The notes: generated by a model not told the origin, from the letters alone. Shown: positions 1 to 7,932, numbered from the stretch's first letter. The stretch: 45,957 nt of DNA from Hespellia sp. (GCA_028694105.1 JAQUUC010000027.1:1-45957); one strand, 5' to 3'. Numbers and translations are program-made.

Positions 1-30
1 ACGAAATGACTATAACACTTTGTGTAATTA

Positions 31-118
31 TTGTTCAGTCTGAACCGGAAACGTGTTCAGAAATGAACGGAATCAATGTTCAGCTGATAGCGGAATGCGC
101 GTTCAGTTTAAGCGGAAT
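31..118. mobile_element. Tandem 22-23 bp repeats, probable IS21-family terminal end
   Basis: GTTCAG recurs at 33, 55, 78 and 101, spacing 22, 23 and 23 bp. Each copy is followed by a degenerate AACGGAA or AGCGGAA block, so the unit is roughly GTTCAG-N4-AACCGGAA-N4-5. Multiple short terminal repeats of this kind are known from IS21-family insertion sequences, where they bind the IstA transposase. Reading leftwards from about 119, the units become TTCCG...CTGAAC. The array abuts the point where an acetylesterase reading frame loses its homology, so I infer an inserted element whose istA/istB genes lie left of position 1. No transposase is inside the window, so the family call rests on repeat architecture and is tentative. 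A set of regulator-binding iterons is the alternative. Confidence 0.45.
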
Positions 119-510
119 TTGCATGCTTCTGTTCTCACAACTGGATAATCGAAAAAACGTATGTTTTTGTTTTCGCATTTCTTGACTGTGTCATCAAAAT
201 CTTTGTCATAGCGCATATAGAATTCCATGTTTGACTGGCCTCCGGCAATCCATACCTCACCGACTGCTACATTAGAATATGTGATTGTTTCTTCTTCTGA
301 CTGAATCACCAGTGTTTCGCATTCTGACGCATGTAATGCCGGCAATGTCAGCTTCCATGTTCCTTCTGTTCCTACGACTGCTTTTTCAGTAACATTCTGT
401 ACTGTTGCAATCACAGTGCTGCCGGAGTCTCCAGTTCCCCAGATATATACCGGTTTGTTTTGCTGTAATACCATACCGTTTCCAAATATTTCTGCTACTT
501 GTAAATTCAT
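103..510 (-). pseudogene. Sialate O-acetylesterase-like protein, 5' fragment only
   Basis: This is the first ~125 codons of an SGNH-type sialate/acetyl-sugar esterase (SIAE-like). It begins MNLQVAEIFGNGMVLQQ and reaches block I, GGQSNMEF, with the catalytic serine. Homology to the intact paralogue at 22506-24011 runs to the shared RFFDYP motif. It then stops in about twelve unrelated residues that read through the GTTCAG repeat array. Blocks III and V, including the catalytic Asp-His pair, are missing, so it cannot be active. Intact relatives are near 500 residues. The probable cause is insertion of the element at 31-118. The gene is divergent from the AraC regulator at 769, which suggests it was once that regulator's target. 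Confidence 0.75.
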
Positions 511-649
511 TTCTCTACTCCTTTTCGTATATTTTGATTAGCTATTTTTATAGTAATGATAAATCTTATATTTTCCAATAATAAAACACATAAAAATGAT
601 GGACAAAACAATTCTGTTCTTCATCGTTTTCGTGTTATACTAATATTAG

Positions 650-716
650 TTGTCGTGCATCCGAAGAAGCTGCCAGTGGAAGGTCCTTTCGGTGAAGCAA
701 CGTGCCTGCACGATTG
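650..716 (+). ncRNA. Structured leader upstream of the AraC gene
   Basis: A compact fold is visible between a putative -10 box (TATACT, 636-641) and the AraC gene. A 7-bp outer stem pairs TCGTGCA (653-659) with TGCACGA (707-713). Inside it CCGAA (661-665) pairs with TTCGG (688-692), and a small GCA/TGC helix may form at 697-705. The arrangement resembles a multi-branch junction starting within ~10 nt of the expected transcription start. I do not recognise it as a known riboswitch class; the THF, ZTP, c-di-GMP, TPP and SAM signatures I compared do not match. There is no U-run after it, so it is not a simple terminator. It could be a regulatory leader or a DNA-level element. Confidence 0.35.
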
Positions 717-768
717 ACGAACGAGGAATTAGATTATGATAGTTGTTTTTACAGAAAGGAATTTTGTG

Positions 769-1515
769 ATGAATCTTGATTTTAGTATCCTAAATTTTTC
801 AGAACAGTTAGAATCGAAAGACATGGTAATGCGTTCTTATCAATATTGGATTATCCTATCAGGAAGTGCTGTTATAGAGCAGGAAGATAATCGTTTTGTA
901 CTGGTATCCCACGATTTGCTAGAGATTCCTCCCGAACTATCATTTTCGATTACATCCACAGAACCTTTATCGATTGGATGCATCGAATTAACCGATTTTT
1001 TTATAACGAATAAGAAACTGAAACATGTCTCGTATCAGAATACAGCGTTTGTCTGCAAGGTGTTTTTCTTTGCACTCGACACACAGGGGATGCACATTGC
1101 TCATGCTTCCAAGGCGAAAGAAATCATCAATCAGTTGATGTTTGAAGCTCTAATGTCAATGAATCTGCGCAAACCACAGATGTCAGCAGCAATTTTTAAC
1201 TTCATTGAGGATGTGAATGAGCATTACCTTGACTCTGATTATCAGATCAGCAAATCAATCAAACAAAGTGGGTACAGCGACAGTCATTTCCGCAAGCTTT
1301 TTCAAAATGAAGTCGGTACTTCACCCTTGCATTTTCTTAATAATCATAGACTGGAACACGCGAAAAAGCTGATGCATGAGAAAAAAGAGAAAACATCCAT
1401 CAAAGAAATCGCTTTGTCCAGCGGATTTACGGATGCATACTATTTTTCAAGACTGTTTAAACAAAATGAACATATGACACCAACGGAATATTTGATAAAA
1501 ACACAGGAGGAATGA
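769..1515 (+). CDS. AraC-family transcriptional regulator
   Basis: The product (248 residues from this start) has a divergent N-terminal cupin-like sensing region (about residues 1-130). A C-terminal AraC/XylS double helix-turn-helix covers about residues 150-245, with the family pattern SGYSDSHFRKLFQ then IKEIALSSGFTDAYYFSRLFK and an ending close to MTPTEYL. I chose ATG 769 because AGAAAGGA (753-760) lies 8 nt upstream. An in-frame ATG at 736 with GAGGAA before it would add 11 residues and cannot be excluded. Such proteins usually activate sugar catabolism genes in response to a sugar. Here the divergent acetylesterase and the downstream DUF4038 glycosidase are both broken, so this regulator may be orphaned. 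It ends 1 nt before the glycosidase remnant and was probably co-transcribed with it. Confidence 0.85.
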   Translation: MNLDFSILNFSEQLESKDMVMRSYQYWIILSGSAVIEQEDNRFVLVSHDLLEIPPELSFSITSTEPLSIGCIELTDFFITNKKLKHVSYQNTAFVCKVFFFALDTQGMHIAHASKAKEIINQLMFEALMSMNLRKPQMSAAIFNFIEDVNEHYLDSDYQISKSIKQSGYSDSHFRKLFQNEVGTSPLHFLNNHRLEHAKKLMHEKKEKTSIKEIALSSGFTDAYYFSRLFKQNEHMTPTEYLIKTQEE

Positions 1516-1516
1516 G

Positions 1517-2551
1517 ATGGAACGATTAAAGATTTCAGAAAACAAGCGATATTTTGTAAAAGCAAATGGCGAGCCATTTATATGGCTTGCGGATACAGCA
1601 TGGACCATGCCACAGCGAATGAAAGATATTTTGCGTATCTTGACTGGATACTTGATAAAGCGGAAGAATATGGATTTTATGTGTTGCTCCTGCCAGTCTG
1701 GGGACAGCTTGTAGTAGGCGAAAACTGGATGGGACAGACAGCCAATTCACAAAGGCGTCAGCTATAAAACGGTATGGCGAAATATGGCGGAAGGGCTTGC
1801 AAAAGGTGTACTTGGAAAAGATCTTGCGTATAATCAGAACGAAGAAGACTGGAAAGAAATTTTGATTATTTATCATTCGTGCTATGAACAGGAAACGGGA
1901 GAATGCTCTTCCATGTCGTACTGGTCTGATGAAGAAAAATGGATTCAGTTTATCATGTTGCAATCTGGTCATGGCCTTACACCAAAAAACTATGAGATGG
2001 TGAAAAAAGAGTATGACAGAGATCATGTGATGCCGGTATGGGATGGCGAACCAGCATATGAGGATATGCCTACTTCGTGGCCGGTGATTGAAACTTTTCA
2101 TGGAACTGACATTGTCAGAAAAAGAGCCTATTGGAGTCTCTTTGCAGGATCGTTTGGTCATACGTATGGTCATTGTACGGTGTGGTGCAGTATTTCTGAA
2201 AAAGAGAAAAACCAGATTAATGTACATGACTGGTACGAGGCAATTCATTCAGAAGGCGCAAAGAATATTAAGATATTAAGAGATTTTCTGGAAACGATGA
2301 AATTGGAGCGGTTTACACCATGCCAGAATGTGCTGCTTGTTCAGGAAGCAAATGATGATGTGTTGGATGAGCATCGTCAGGCATGCATAGATGCAGAAGA
2401 TGGAATTATGTGTGTGTATTTTCCTCAGACGAAGGAGGAAAACATAGATGTCAGTGGCTTGCAAGCAAGCGAGCTAAAGATGTTATGGTTTAATCCAAGG
2501 GATGGAAAGAGTTATCGTTCAAATGGAGACTGGATTATGATATCAAAATAG
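1517..2551 (+). pseudogene. DUF4038 (apiosidase-like) glycoside hydrolase, broken by two deletions
   Basis: Pieces of one DUF4038/GH140-like TIM-barrel protein occur in order in two frames. Frame A (1517 to ~1620) gives the N-terminus, ending WLADTAWTMPQRM. Frame B (~1606-1730) gives the ERYFAYLDWILDKAEEYGF and GENWMG segments. Frame A resumes near 1735 with DRQPIHKGV and continues to 2551 through MPVWDGEPAYEDMP and AGSFGHTYGH. Each junction drops a block that I would expect in intact relatives (a few tens of residues), and each shifts the frame, so two out-of-frame deletions explain the structure. Known DUF4038 enzymes include apiosidases; the specificity of this copy cannot be told. A further short in-frame tail after 2551 may belong to the old C-terminus. 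It follows the AraC gene by 1 nt. Confidence 0.7.
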
Positions 2552-2625
2552 AAGCAAAGGCGTATGGAGAAGGCGAAGAAGAATCAGAAGCAAAAAAAGT
2601 ATTTGGGTGGTAAGATGATAGAAAG

Positions 2626-2666
2626 ACCTCTGGGTGGCGCAGATTTCTGCGTTTCCAGAGGTTTTC
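2626..2666 (+). terminator. Rho-independent terminator
   Basis: ACCTCTGG (2626-2633) pairs with CCAGAGGT (2655-2662), and an inner CGCAGA/TCTGCG helix (2638-2643 with 2646-2651) closes the loop. The hairpin is followed by a short T-rich stretch. It ends the AraC/DUF4038 transcript and separates it from the hipBA promoter. Confidence 0.75.
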
Positions 2667-2683
2667 TTCAGCCGAATTTCTTC

Positions 2684-2780
2684 TTGACTTAGCCGTACGA
2701 CAAAGAATATAATGTTTATAGTGAGAAATGAGCCGTACGACTAAGAAAAGAGGAGATATCGAAAAATTTGTGCGTACGGA
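2684..2780 (+). promoter_or_regulatory. hipBA promoter with three operator repeats
   Basis: A -35 TTGACT (2684-2689) and a -10 TATAAT (2708-2713) are 18 bp apart. Three copies of a motif centred on the palindrome CGTACG are present. Two are nearly identical (AGCCGTACGACWAAGAA at 2691-2707 and 2731-2747) and the third is degenerate (around 2771-2787). The CGTACG cores start at 2694, 2734 and 2773, that is 40 and 39 bp apart, close to four helical turns. The first lies exactly in the -35/-10 spacer. I infer autoregulation by the antitoxin encoded just downstream, as is known for HipB. Confidence 0.7.
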
Positions 2781-2795
2781 AAAGAAGGAGGAGCA

Positions 2796-3014
2796 ATGAA
2801 AGTAATTGGTACTGATTCATTAGGAAAAATAATTAAGCAAAGAAGGAAGGAATTGAATTATACACAAGCATTTCTTGCAGAATTCAGCGGGTTGAGTGTC
2901 AGTTTTTTATCAGATCTTGAAAATGGAAAAAAAACTTGCGAAATCGGAAAGGTCTTGCGTGTGGTAAATCTGCTTGGTATGGATTGTTTATTGACTCGAA
3001 GAGGTGAAGAATGA
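2796..3014 (+). CDS. hipB: HipB-like antitoxin, XRE-family DNA-binding protein
   Basis: A 72-residue XRE helix-turn-helix protein with the typical pattern LGKIIKQRRKELNYTQ, then FLAEFSGLSVSFLSDLENGK. It is close in length to short HipB antitoxins, and almost the whole protein is the DNA-binding domain (residues ~8-66). A strong AAGGAGGAG site precedes the start. The stop overlaps the hipA start (ATGA), implying translational coupling. HipB family proteins neutralise HipA kinase and repress their own operon; the three CGTACG repeats upstream are the likely binding sites. Function is inferred from family and gene order. Confidence 0.85.
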   Translation: MKVIGTDSLGKIIKQRRKELNYTQAFLAEFSGLSVSFLSDLENGKKTCEIGKVLRVVNLLGMDCLLTRRGEE

Positions 3015-4291
3015 ATAAATTAAATGTTTATATAGAAATTCAAGGAAAACAGATTCGTGTAGGAAATATTTCTTTTAGCAATGAGCGGGGTGGTAATTTT
3101 TGTTATGTATTGGAATATCTTGACAGTAGAGATGCAGCACCAATATCCATCAGTTTGCCGTTGCAGAAGGAACCCTTCTCAGCTATAAAAACCAAAAATT
3201 TTTTTGAGGGACTGCTTCCAGAAGGATTTACCAGACAATCCGTTGCTCGTTGGATGCATGTGGATGAAACAGACTATCTTTCGATTCTTGCAGGTCTCGG
3301 AAATGAATGTTTGGGCGCGATAAGGATAGTTTCAGAAAATGAATCTCTGCAGAAACCATTTTATGAAAAACTGACATCAGAACAGGTTGCTAAACTTGCG
3401 AAAGAAGGGGCAACGAGATCCACACAACTGGTCACAAAAGCACATTTGTCATTAACTGGTGCTTCTGGGAAGGTAGGATTGTATTATGATGAACAAAACG
3501 ATACTTGGTTTTTGCCAAAAGGGGAAGCACCTAGTACACATATCGTCAAGCAGAGTCATATAAGATTGGATGGTATTGTGACGAATGAACAACTATGTTT
3601 ACAGACGGCAAGACATTTGGGAATTGATGTTCCTGAAAGTTTTATCATCAATATGGGAAATGCACAAGAAGAACAAGTGCTTTTTGCCAGCAGAAGGTAT
3701 GACCGTCTGCTAGATTCAAGTACAGATATGATACAGGGGCTAAGACGTCCGTTGAGATTGCATCAGGAAGATTTTGCTCAAGCTATGGGGATGGCATCTT
3801 CTGAAAAATATGAAAAGAATAATCAAGAATATTTGAGAAAAATATTTCATTTGCTCTCAACTTATTCAGCAAGTCCTATTGAAGATCAAATGAAATTATG
3901 GGATATTATGGTGTTTGATTATTTGATTGGGAATACAGATAACCATATTAAAAATATATCGTTGCTCTATGACAAAAATCTGAAAGGAATACATCTTGCG
4001 CCAGCCTATGATATTATCAGTACTGCAATTTATGAAAGTAGTACGAGGAATATGGGAATTGCTATCGCTGGGGAAATATGCCTGGATGATATCAACGAAG
4101 AAGTCTTCCGCAAAGCGGCATCTGAGATTGATTTGGGAGAAAAAATGCTAATGAATCGTTTTTATGCTATGAAGCAGAGATTCGCTTCTGCTTTAGAAAA
4201 ATCAATACATATGCTAACAGCAAAAGGTTTTGACAAGGCAGAGTCCATAGGAAGAGAAATCATGAAACAGGGTGGTATTGCAAATAAGTAA
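3011..4291 (+). CDS. hipA: HipA-family serine/threonine kinase toxin
   Basis: A full-length HipA protein (426 residues). The N-terminal 'couple_hipA' domain (about 1-105) includes FFEGLLPEG. The kinase-like domain follows with the nucleotide-loop region SLTGASGKVGL (~147-157), the RYDR segment, the catalytic-loop pattern GNTDNHIKN (~308-316) and the metal-binding APAYDI (~332-337). In the E. coli family HipA phosphorylates glutamyl-tRNA synthetase and causes growth arrest or persistence. HipA-like proteins elsewhere can have other targets, so the substrate here is not known. It overlaps hipB by 4 nt. All expected catalytic residues are present, so it is probably functional. Confidence 0.88.
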   Translation: MNKLNVYIEIQGKQIRVGNISFSNERGGNFCYVLEYLDSRDAAPISISLPLQKEPFSAIKTKNFFEGLLPEGFTRQSVARWMHVDETDYLSILAGLGNECLGAIRIVSENESLQKPFYEKLTSEQVAKLAKEGATRSTQLVTKAHLSLTGASGKVGLYYDEQNDTWFLPKGEAPSTHIVKQSHIRLDGIVTNEQLCLQTARHLGIDVPESFIINMGNAQEEQVLFASRRYDRLLDSSTDMIQGLRRPLRLHQEDFAQAMGMASSEKYEKNNQEYLRKIFHLLSTYSASPIEDQMKLWDIMVFDYLIGNTDNHIKNISLLYDKNLKGIHLAPAYDIISTAIYESSTRNMGIAIAGEICLDDINEEVFRKAASEIDLGEKMLMNRFYAMKQRFASALEKSIHMLTAKGFDKAESIGREIMKQGGIANK

Positions 4292-4321
4292 GTCGCTGTT
4301 TGCAATCGTGTATCAGGTGTG

Positions 4322-4386
4322 CTTAATATTATTATATAAATATTATAATATTAAGATTGAGAGATGCTCTTAATAGAGACTATAAT
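4322..4386 (+). promoter_or_regulatory. AT-rich palindrome and promoter of the GH35 operon
   Basis: A 15-bp near-perfect inverted repeat (CTTAATATTATTATA / TATTATAATATTAAG, 4322-4355, 4-nt spacer) lies directly upstream of a good promoter: -35 TTGAGA (4357-4362), 18 bp spacer, -10 TATAAT (4381-4386). The palindrome therefore sits just upstream of the -35 box, where an activator would bind. It has no G/C-rich stem, so it is a poor terminator for hipA, though that role is not excluded. AGGAGG at 4402-4407 is the ribosome binding site for the next gene. Confidence 0.5.
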
Positions 4387-4415
4387 AAAATCATAAAGAA
4401 GAGGAGGACTTATAC

Positions 4416-5969
4416 ATGAACCAGATACCTACGATCAAAAATGATAACGGAATCCCGACCTTATATGTAAAGGGCGAACCATTCTTTGCCTTGAGCGGAG
4501 AGATTCACAACTCAAGTTCCAGCTCGTTAGAATATATGGAGCAGGAAGTGTGGCCAAAATTAAAAGAACTGCACATGAATTCCGTGATTGTGCCACTTTC
4601 ATGGGAAACATTAGAACCGGAAGAAGGAAACTTTGATTTCACGTTGCTGGATGGGCTGATTCGGCAGGCACGCAAGCAGGAAATGAAACTAATTTTCTTA
4701 TGGTTCGGTCTGTGGAAAAACAGCGAATCCATGTATGTTCCGGGATGGATGAAGAAGGATACAAAAACATATTTCCGCGTGGAAAAAGTCAACGGAGAGA
4801 AAATCAATACCATTTCGCCACTGTGCAGGGCAGCAGTGGAAAAGGATGCAAATGCATTTGCTGCAGTCATGGCGCATATCAAAGAACTGGATGAGGAAGA
4901 ATCCACAGTCATCGTGATGCAGGTGGAGAATGAGATTGGACTTCTTGGAACAGAAAGAGACTACAGTGAGGTGGCAAATGAGGCATTTAAACAGACGGTT
5001 CCAACAGTACTTTTAGAAGCAAAAGAAATGACGGGACAAAACGGAGCTGACTGGAAATCTGTATTTGGTGATGACGCAGAAGAATACTTCATGGCATACT
5101 ATTTTGCGAGTGCAGTAGAATCGATTACACGCGCCGGACAAAAGGAATATTGCATACCATGCTATGCAAATGCCTGGCTCAGACAATACCCATGGTATGC
5201 GGGCTCTTACCCGTCAGGTGGTCCGGTTAAAGAAGTACAGTGGATCTGGAAAGTGGTTGCACCATCATTATTTACATTAGCACCTGATATCTATGTGCCG
5301 TATGTGGCAGATATTCTGGACGAGTATAGTTATGAGGGAAATCCGCTTTTTATACCGGAAGTACGAAAAGATGCGGTGACTTCCTCTTATTGCATGTATG
5401 CATTTGGGAAGCACAATGCCATCTGTTATTCGCCGTTTGGAATCGAGGAACTGGCACTTCCACCGGAGGCCATTCAAAAGCCGCCAATGGAAGTAATGAT
5501 TGCACTGAATATCGACCCATCTGCATTTGACATTACAGGAAGCAAAGAGTGCTTAAGCAGAACTTATGAACTGATTGACAATATGAAGCCGCTCTATCTG
5601 AAATATCGAGGAACCAGTCATTTACAGAGTTACTGCAGAAAATCCGAGACGGATTATGGAACATTTCTTTCATTTGAAAAATATGATCTGTCCATTGCTT
5701 ATGCACCGAAGATGACAGCAAAGCCGCTAGGCGCAGGGATGATCTATGAACTGGATGAGAACAAATTCTTGCTGACTGGACTTGCAAGCACCTTGACATT
5801 CCGGCCAAAAGCCGGGGAGAATGTGAAAGTGGACTATATCAAATTGGAAGAGGGCAATGTTGTGAACGGCGAGTGGAAGCCGGGGCGTATTATGAATGGG
5901 GATGAAAAGATGTCTCTGCAGTTTGGAGATATGCCGACGTGTTATGTTGTGGAGATTTATAAATATTAG
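4416..5969 (+). CDS. GH35-type beta-galactosidase, DUF5597-containing
   Basis: A 517-residue intracellular TIM-barrel glycosidase without signal peptide. Early motifs (FFALSGEIHNSS, then WPKLKELHMNSV and PLSWETLEPEEG) match GH35/GH42-like beta-galactosidases. The acid/base is probably E173 in VENEIG and the nucleophile E315 in FIPEVR. A C-terminal beta-sandwich region (about 380-517) corresponds to DUF5597. It would hydrolyse beta-galactosides or related oligosaccharides in the cytoplasm. The start has an AGGAGG site 8 nt upstream. It is the first gene of an operon with the alpha/beta hydrolase 12 nt downstream. The exact sugar cannot be told from sequence. Confidence 0.85.
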   Translation: MNQIPTIKNDNGIPTLYVKGEPFFALSGEIHNSSSSSLEYMEQEVWPKLKELHMNSVIVPLSWETLEPEEGNFDFTLLDGLIRQARKQEMKLIFLWFGLWKNSESMYVPGWMKKDTKTYFRVEKVNGEKINTISPLCRAAVEKDANAFAAVMAHIKELDEEESTVIVMQVENEIGLLGTERDYSEVANEAFKQTVPTVLLEAKEMTGQNGADWKSVFGDDAEEYFMAYYFASAVESITRAGQKEYCIPCYANAWLRQYPWYAGSYPSGGPVKEVQWIWKVVAPSLFTLAPDIYVPYVADILDEYSYEGNPLFIPEVRKDAVTSSYCMYAFGKHNAICYSPFGIEELALPPEAIQKPPMEVMIALNIDPSAFDITGSKECLSRTYELIDNMKPLYLKYRGTSHLQSYCRKSETDYGTFLSFEKYDLSIAYAPKMTAKPLGAGMIYELDENKFLLTGLASTLTFRPKAGENVKVDYIKLEEGNVVNGEWKPGRIMNGDEKMSLQFGDMPTCYVVEIYKY

Positions 5970-5981
5970 GCTGGAGAAAGG

Positions 5982-7037
5982 ATGATTGAAAAAATGAAAA
6001 CATTAGAAATTGCGATCAATGAAAAAAAGAAGGTAAAGCTAACAGCGTTTATACAGGATGCAGGCGGAGAGTACCGCAACATTACAAAACGCCCGGCAGT
6101 CTTAGTGATACCGGGAGGCGGCTATATGTTCTGCTCAGACCGGGAAGCAGATCCGGTAGCACTTCCCTATCTGGCAGCAGGCTATGATGTGTTCGTTCTT
6201 CGCTATTCAACCGGAACAGAAGGCGCATGGCCTGCGCCGCTTGACGATTATGAGGATGCGATGGAATATATTCAGCAGCACGCAGATGAATGGAAGGTGA
6301 TGGCAGACCGGATTGCCGTTGTCGGTTTCTCGGCAGGTGGACATCTTGCAGGAGCCGCAGCTACGATTGCGCAGCACAAACCGGCAGCAGCGATTCTTGG
6401 ATATGCCGTATTAAATGAGACGGTAGATGAGATTGCTCAGAATGCACCAAGTATTGTAGAATGTGTAGATTATGATACCTGTCCATGCTTCGTGTTCGCG
6501 TCACGTTCCGATAGTGTGGTTCCGATTAAAAATTCGATTGAGATGTTAGGAGCACTTGACAAAGCAGGCGTTACATTTGAAAGCCATATCTATCCTTATG
6601 GGCCACATGGCTTCTCAACGGCAGAGATGTCACTGCAGACACGAGACAGTGCTTTCTGTCCACGCATTCCGAACTGGGTAGAGGACAGCATTGGATTCTT
6701 GAAGGATGTATTTGGGGAGTTCTATGTCGGATCATTGGAGGACAAGATTTTATCGACACCTGCCTGCAAGGCACATGCAACAGATGATGGCAGTGCATGG
6801 TTATCGCTGGACTGCACAATCGGGCGCATCTTCGGAAATCCGGTGGCAAAAGAGGCGATTGTGGACTTGGTAGAACGGATGCAGAAGAAGATTGTACCGT
6901 TTGCACCGGGGATGACATTTGATGATATGATGGGCGTCTGCAGCAAGATGAAGTTAAAAGATCTGCTGGATGAAAGAGCGGTCGAATACGACGAAGAAAA
7001 AGTGAATGCAGTTTTGAAGGAAATTCCGAATATTTGA
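5982..7037 (+). CDS. Alpha/beta hydrolase, acetylesterase/lipase-like
   Basis: A 351-residue alpha/beta hydrolase. The oxyanion-hole motif IPGGGY is at ~43-48, the nucleophile elbow GFSAGG carries S117, an acid in SRSDSVVP follows, and the histidine is in GPHGFS. This is the BD-FAE/hormone-sensitive-lipase-like group, which often removes acetyl or hydroxycinnamoyl groups from plant oligosaccharides. After the fold ends (~240) there is an extra ~110-residue C-terminal helical region (from SLEDKILSTPACK onward) that I do not recognise. The start follows GGAGAAAGG with short spacing; a second ATG at 5994 is further from it. It probably deacylates substrate for the GH35 enzyme encoded 12 nt upstream. 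Confidence 0.82.
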   Translation: MIEKMKTLEIAINEKKKVKLTAFIQDAGGEYRNITKRPAVLVIPGGGYMFCSDREADPVALPYLAAGYDVFVLRYSTGTEGAWPAPLDDYEDAMEYIQQHADEWKVMADRIAVVGFSAGGHLAGAAATIAQHKPAAAILGYAVLNETVDEIAQNAPSIVECVDYDTCPCFVFASRSDSVVPIKNSIEMLGALDKAGVTFESHIYPYGPHGFSTAEMSLQTRDSAFCPRIPNWVEDSIGFLKDVFGEFYVGSLEDKILSTPACKAHATDDGSAWLSLDCTIGRIFGNPVAKEAIVDLVERMQKKIVPFAPGMTFDDMMGVCSKMKLKDLLDERAVEYDEEKVNAVLKEIPNI

Positions 7038-7042
7038 GATGA

Positions 7043-7107
7043 ACGGTTGAAAAACGGTTGACATACGGACGGCAATAAGTGTAAAATAAAAGTATGTAAT
7101 CAACCGT
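7043..7107 (+). promoter_or_regulatory. Promoter with ACGGTTGA operator sites for the XRE-Uma2 gene
   Basis: TTGACA (7058-7063) and TAAAAT (7082-7087) form a promoter with an 18 bp spacer. The octamer ACGGTTGA occurs at 7043-7050 and 7054-7061, the second overlapping the -35 box, and as its complement TCAACCGT at 7100-7107 just after the -10. The outer parts form a dyad: AAACGGTTGACATAC upstream against GTATGTAATCAACCGTTT downstream. Such bracketing is typical of autorepression, and the N-terminal HTH of the downstream protein is the obvious candidate ligand. Confidence 0.6.
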
Positions 7108-7144
7108 TTGTAATGCTATATATAAGAAGGAGAAGCGAATCATA

Positions 7145-7879
7145 ATGACCGTTAAAGAGATGAAAGAAAGACGAATCGAATTGGGCTACACCATGGCAAT
7201 GCTTTCGGAATATTCGGGTGTATCCCTTGGCACACTCCAAAAGATTTTCAATGGCGTGACAAAAGCACCGCGGTACGAGACCGTTCAAGCATTGGAAGCA
7301 GTGTTAAAGAAAAATCCACAGGAGCTGTTATTGCGGGAAACATCTGCCTATCAGGCAAAAGCGAAGCATACAATTGCAGATTATGATGCGCTTCCGGATG
7401 AGCAAAGGGTGGAACTGATTGATGGAGAATATTTTGAAATGACTGCGCCTCGAACGATACATCAATCAGTGTTATATAGAATCTCTTATCAGGTGATGTC
7501 CTATATTGAAAAGAATCATGGTTCATGTCAGCCACTCTTTGCACCCGTGGATGTGCAGTTAGATGGTGAGGATGAGTATACAATCGTGCAGCCAGACTTT
7601 ATGATTATATGTGATAAAACAAAGGTTACCGAAAAGAGAGTGATCGGCGCACCGGATTTTATCATAGAAATACTGTCACCATCAACACGTGAAAAGGATA
7701 TGTTTATCAAGGCGAATAAGTATCTGCAGACAGGGGTGAGGGAATACTGGATTGTGGATACGGATAAGGAGAAAGTGATTATATATTTCTATGAAGACGG
7801 TTGTATTCCAACGATTGTAGGATTTGACGATCCGGTACCAGTGCGAATTTACGAGGGAAAAATAAAGATTCAACTTTGA
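7145..7879 (+). CDS. XRE-type HTH fused to Uma2-family endonuclease domain
   Basis: Residues ~1-63 form an XRE-like helix-turn-helix (MAMLSEYSGVSLGTLQKI, then YETVQALEAVL). Residues ~75-244 are a Uma2 (DUF820) PD-(D/E)XK domain with the family pattern: D151 in VQPDF, APDFIIEILSPS with E175, a following DMFIKANKYL lysine, then GVREYWIVD. The active-site residues look intact. Uma2 proteins are predicted nucleases of unknown biological role, abundant in cyanobacteria and also found in Firmicutes. The domains are in one continuous frame of 244 residues. AGAAGGAG at 7125-7132 lies 12 nt before the start. It has its own promoter and lies 92 bp upstream of another HTH-nuclease fusion. Nuclease activity is inferred, not known. 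Confidence 0.8.
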   Translation: MTVKEMKERRIELGYTMAMLSEYSGVSLGTLQKIFNGVTKAPRYETVQALEAVLKKNPQELLLRETSAYQAKAKHTIADYDALPDEQRVELIDGEYFEMTAPRTIHQSVLYRISYQVMSYIEKNHGSCQPLFAPVDVQLDGEDEYTIVQPDFMIICDKTKVTEKRVIGAPDFIIEILSPSTREKDMFIKANKYLQTGVREYWIVDTDKEKVIIYFYEDGCIPTIVGFDDPVPVRIYEGKIKIQL

Positions 7880-7889
7880 TAATTGCTTC

Positions 7890-7932
7890 ATATTGAAACA
7901 CATGTTGCAATATGAAAACACGCATGTATAAT
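7890..7932 (+). promoter_or_regulatory. Promoter and imperfect direct repeat before XRE-AAA gene
   Basis: TTGCAA (7905-7910) and TATAAT (7927-7932), 16 bp apart, form the promoter. An imperfect direct repeat, ATATTGAAACACATGT (7890-7905) and ATATGAAAACACGCATGT (7910-7927), overlaps it, with copies about two helical turns apart. This suggests an operator, probably for the XRE domain of the downstream product. Confidence 0.5.

Noticed and set aside
1535-2248. 237-codon minus-strand open frame
   Set aside because: It is antisense to the DUF4038 remnant, whose plus-strand homology is clear. The composition (many Arg, His, Phe) is that of a shadow frame, with no ribosome binding site.
6571-7143. 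190-codon minus-strand open frame
   Set aside because: It lies antisense to the alpha/beta hydrolase and to the promoter of the next gene, with no recognisable domain.
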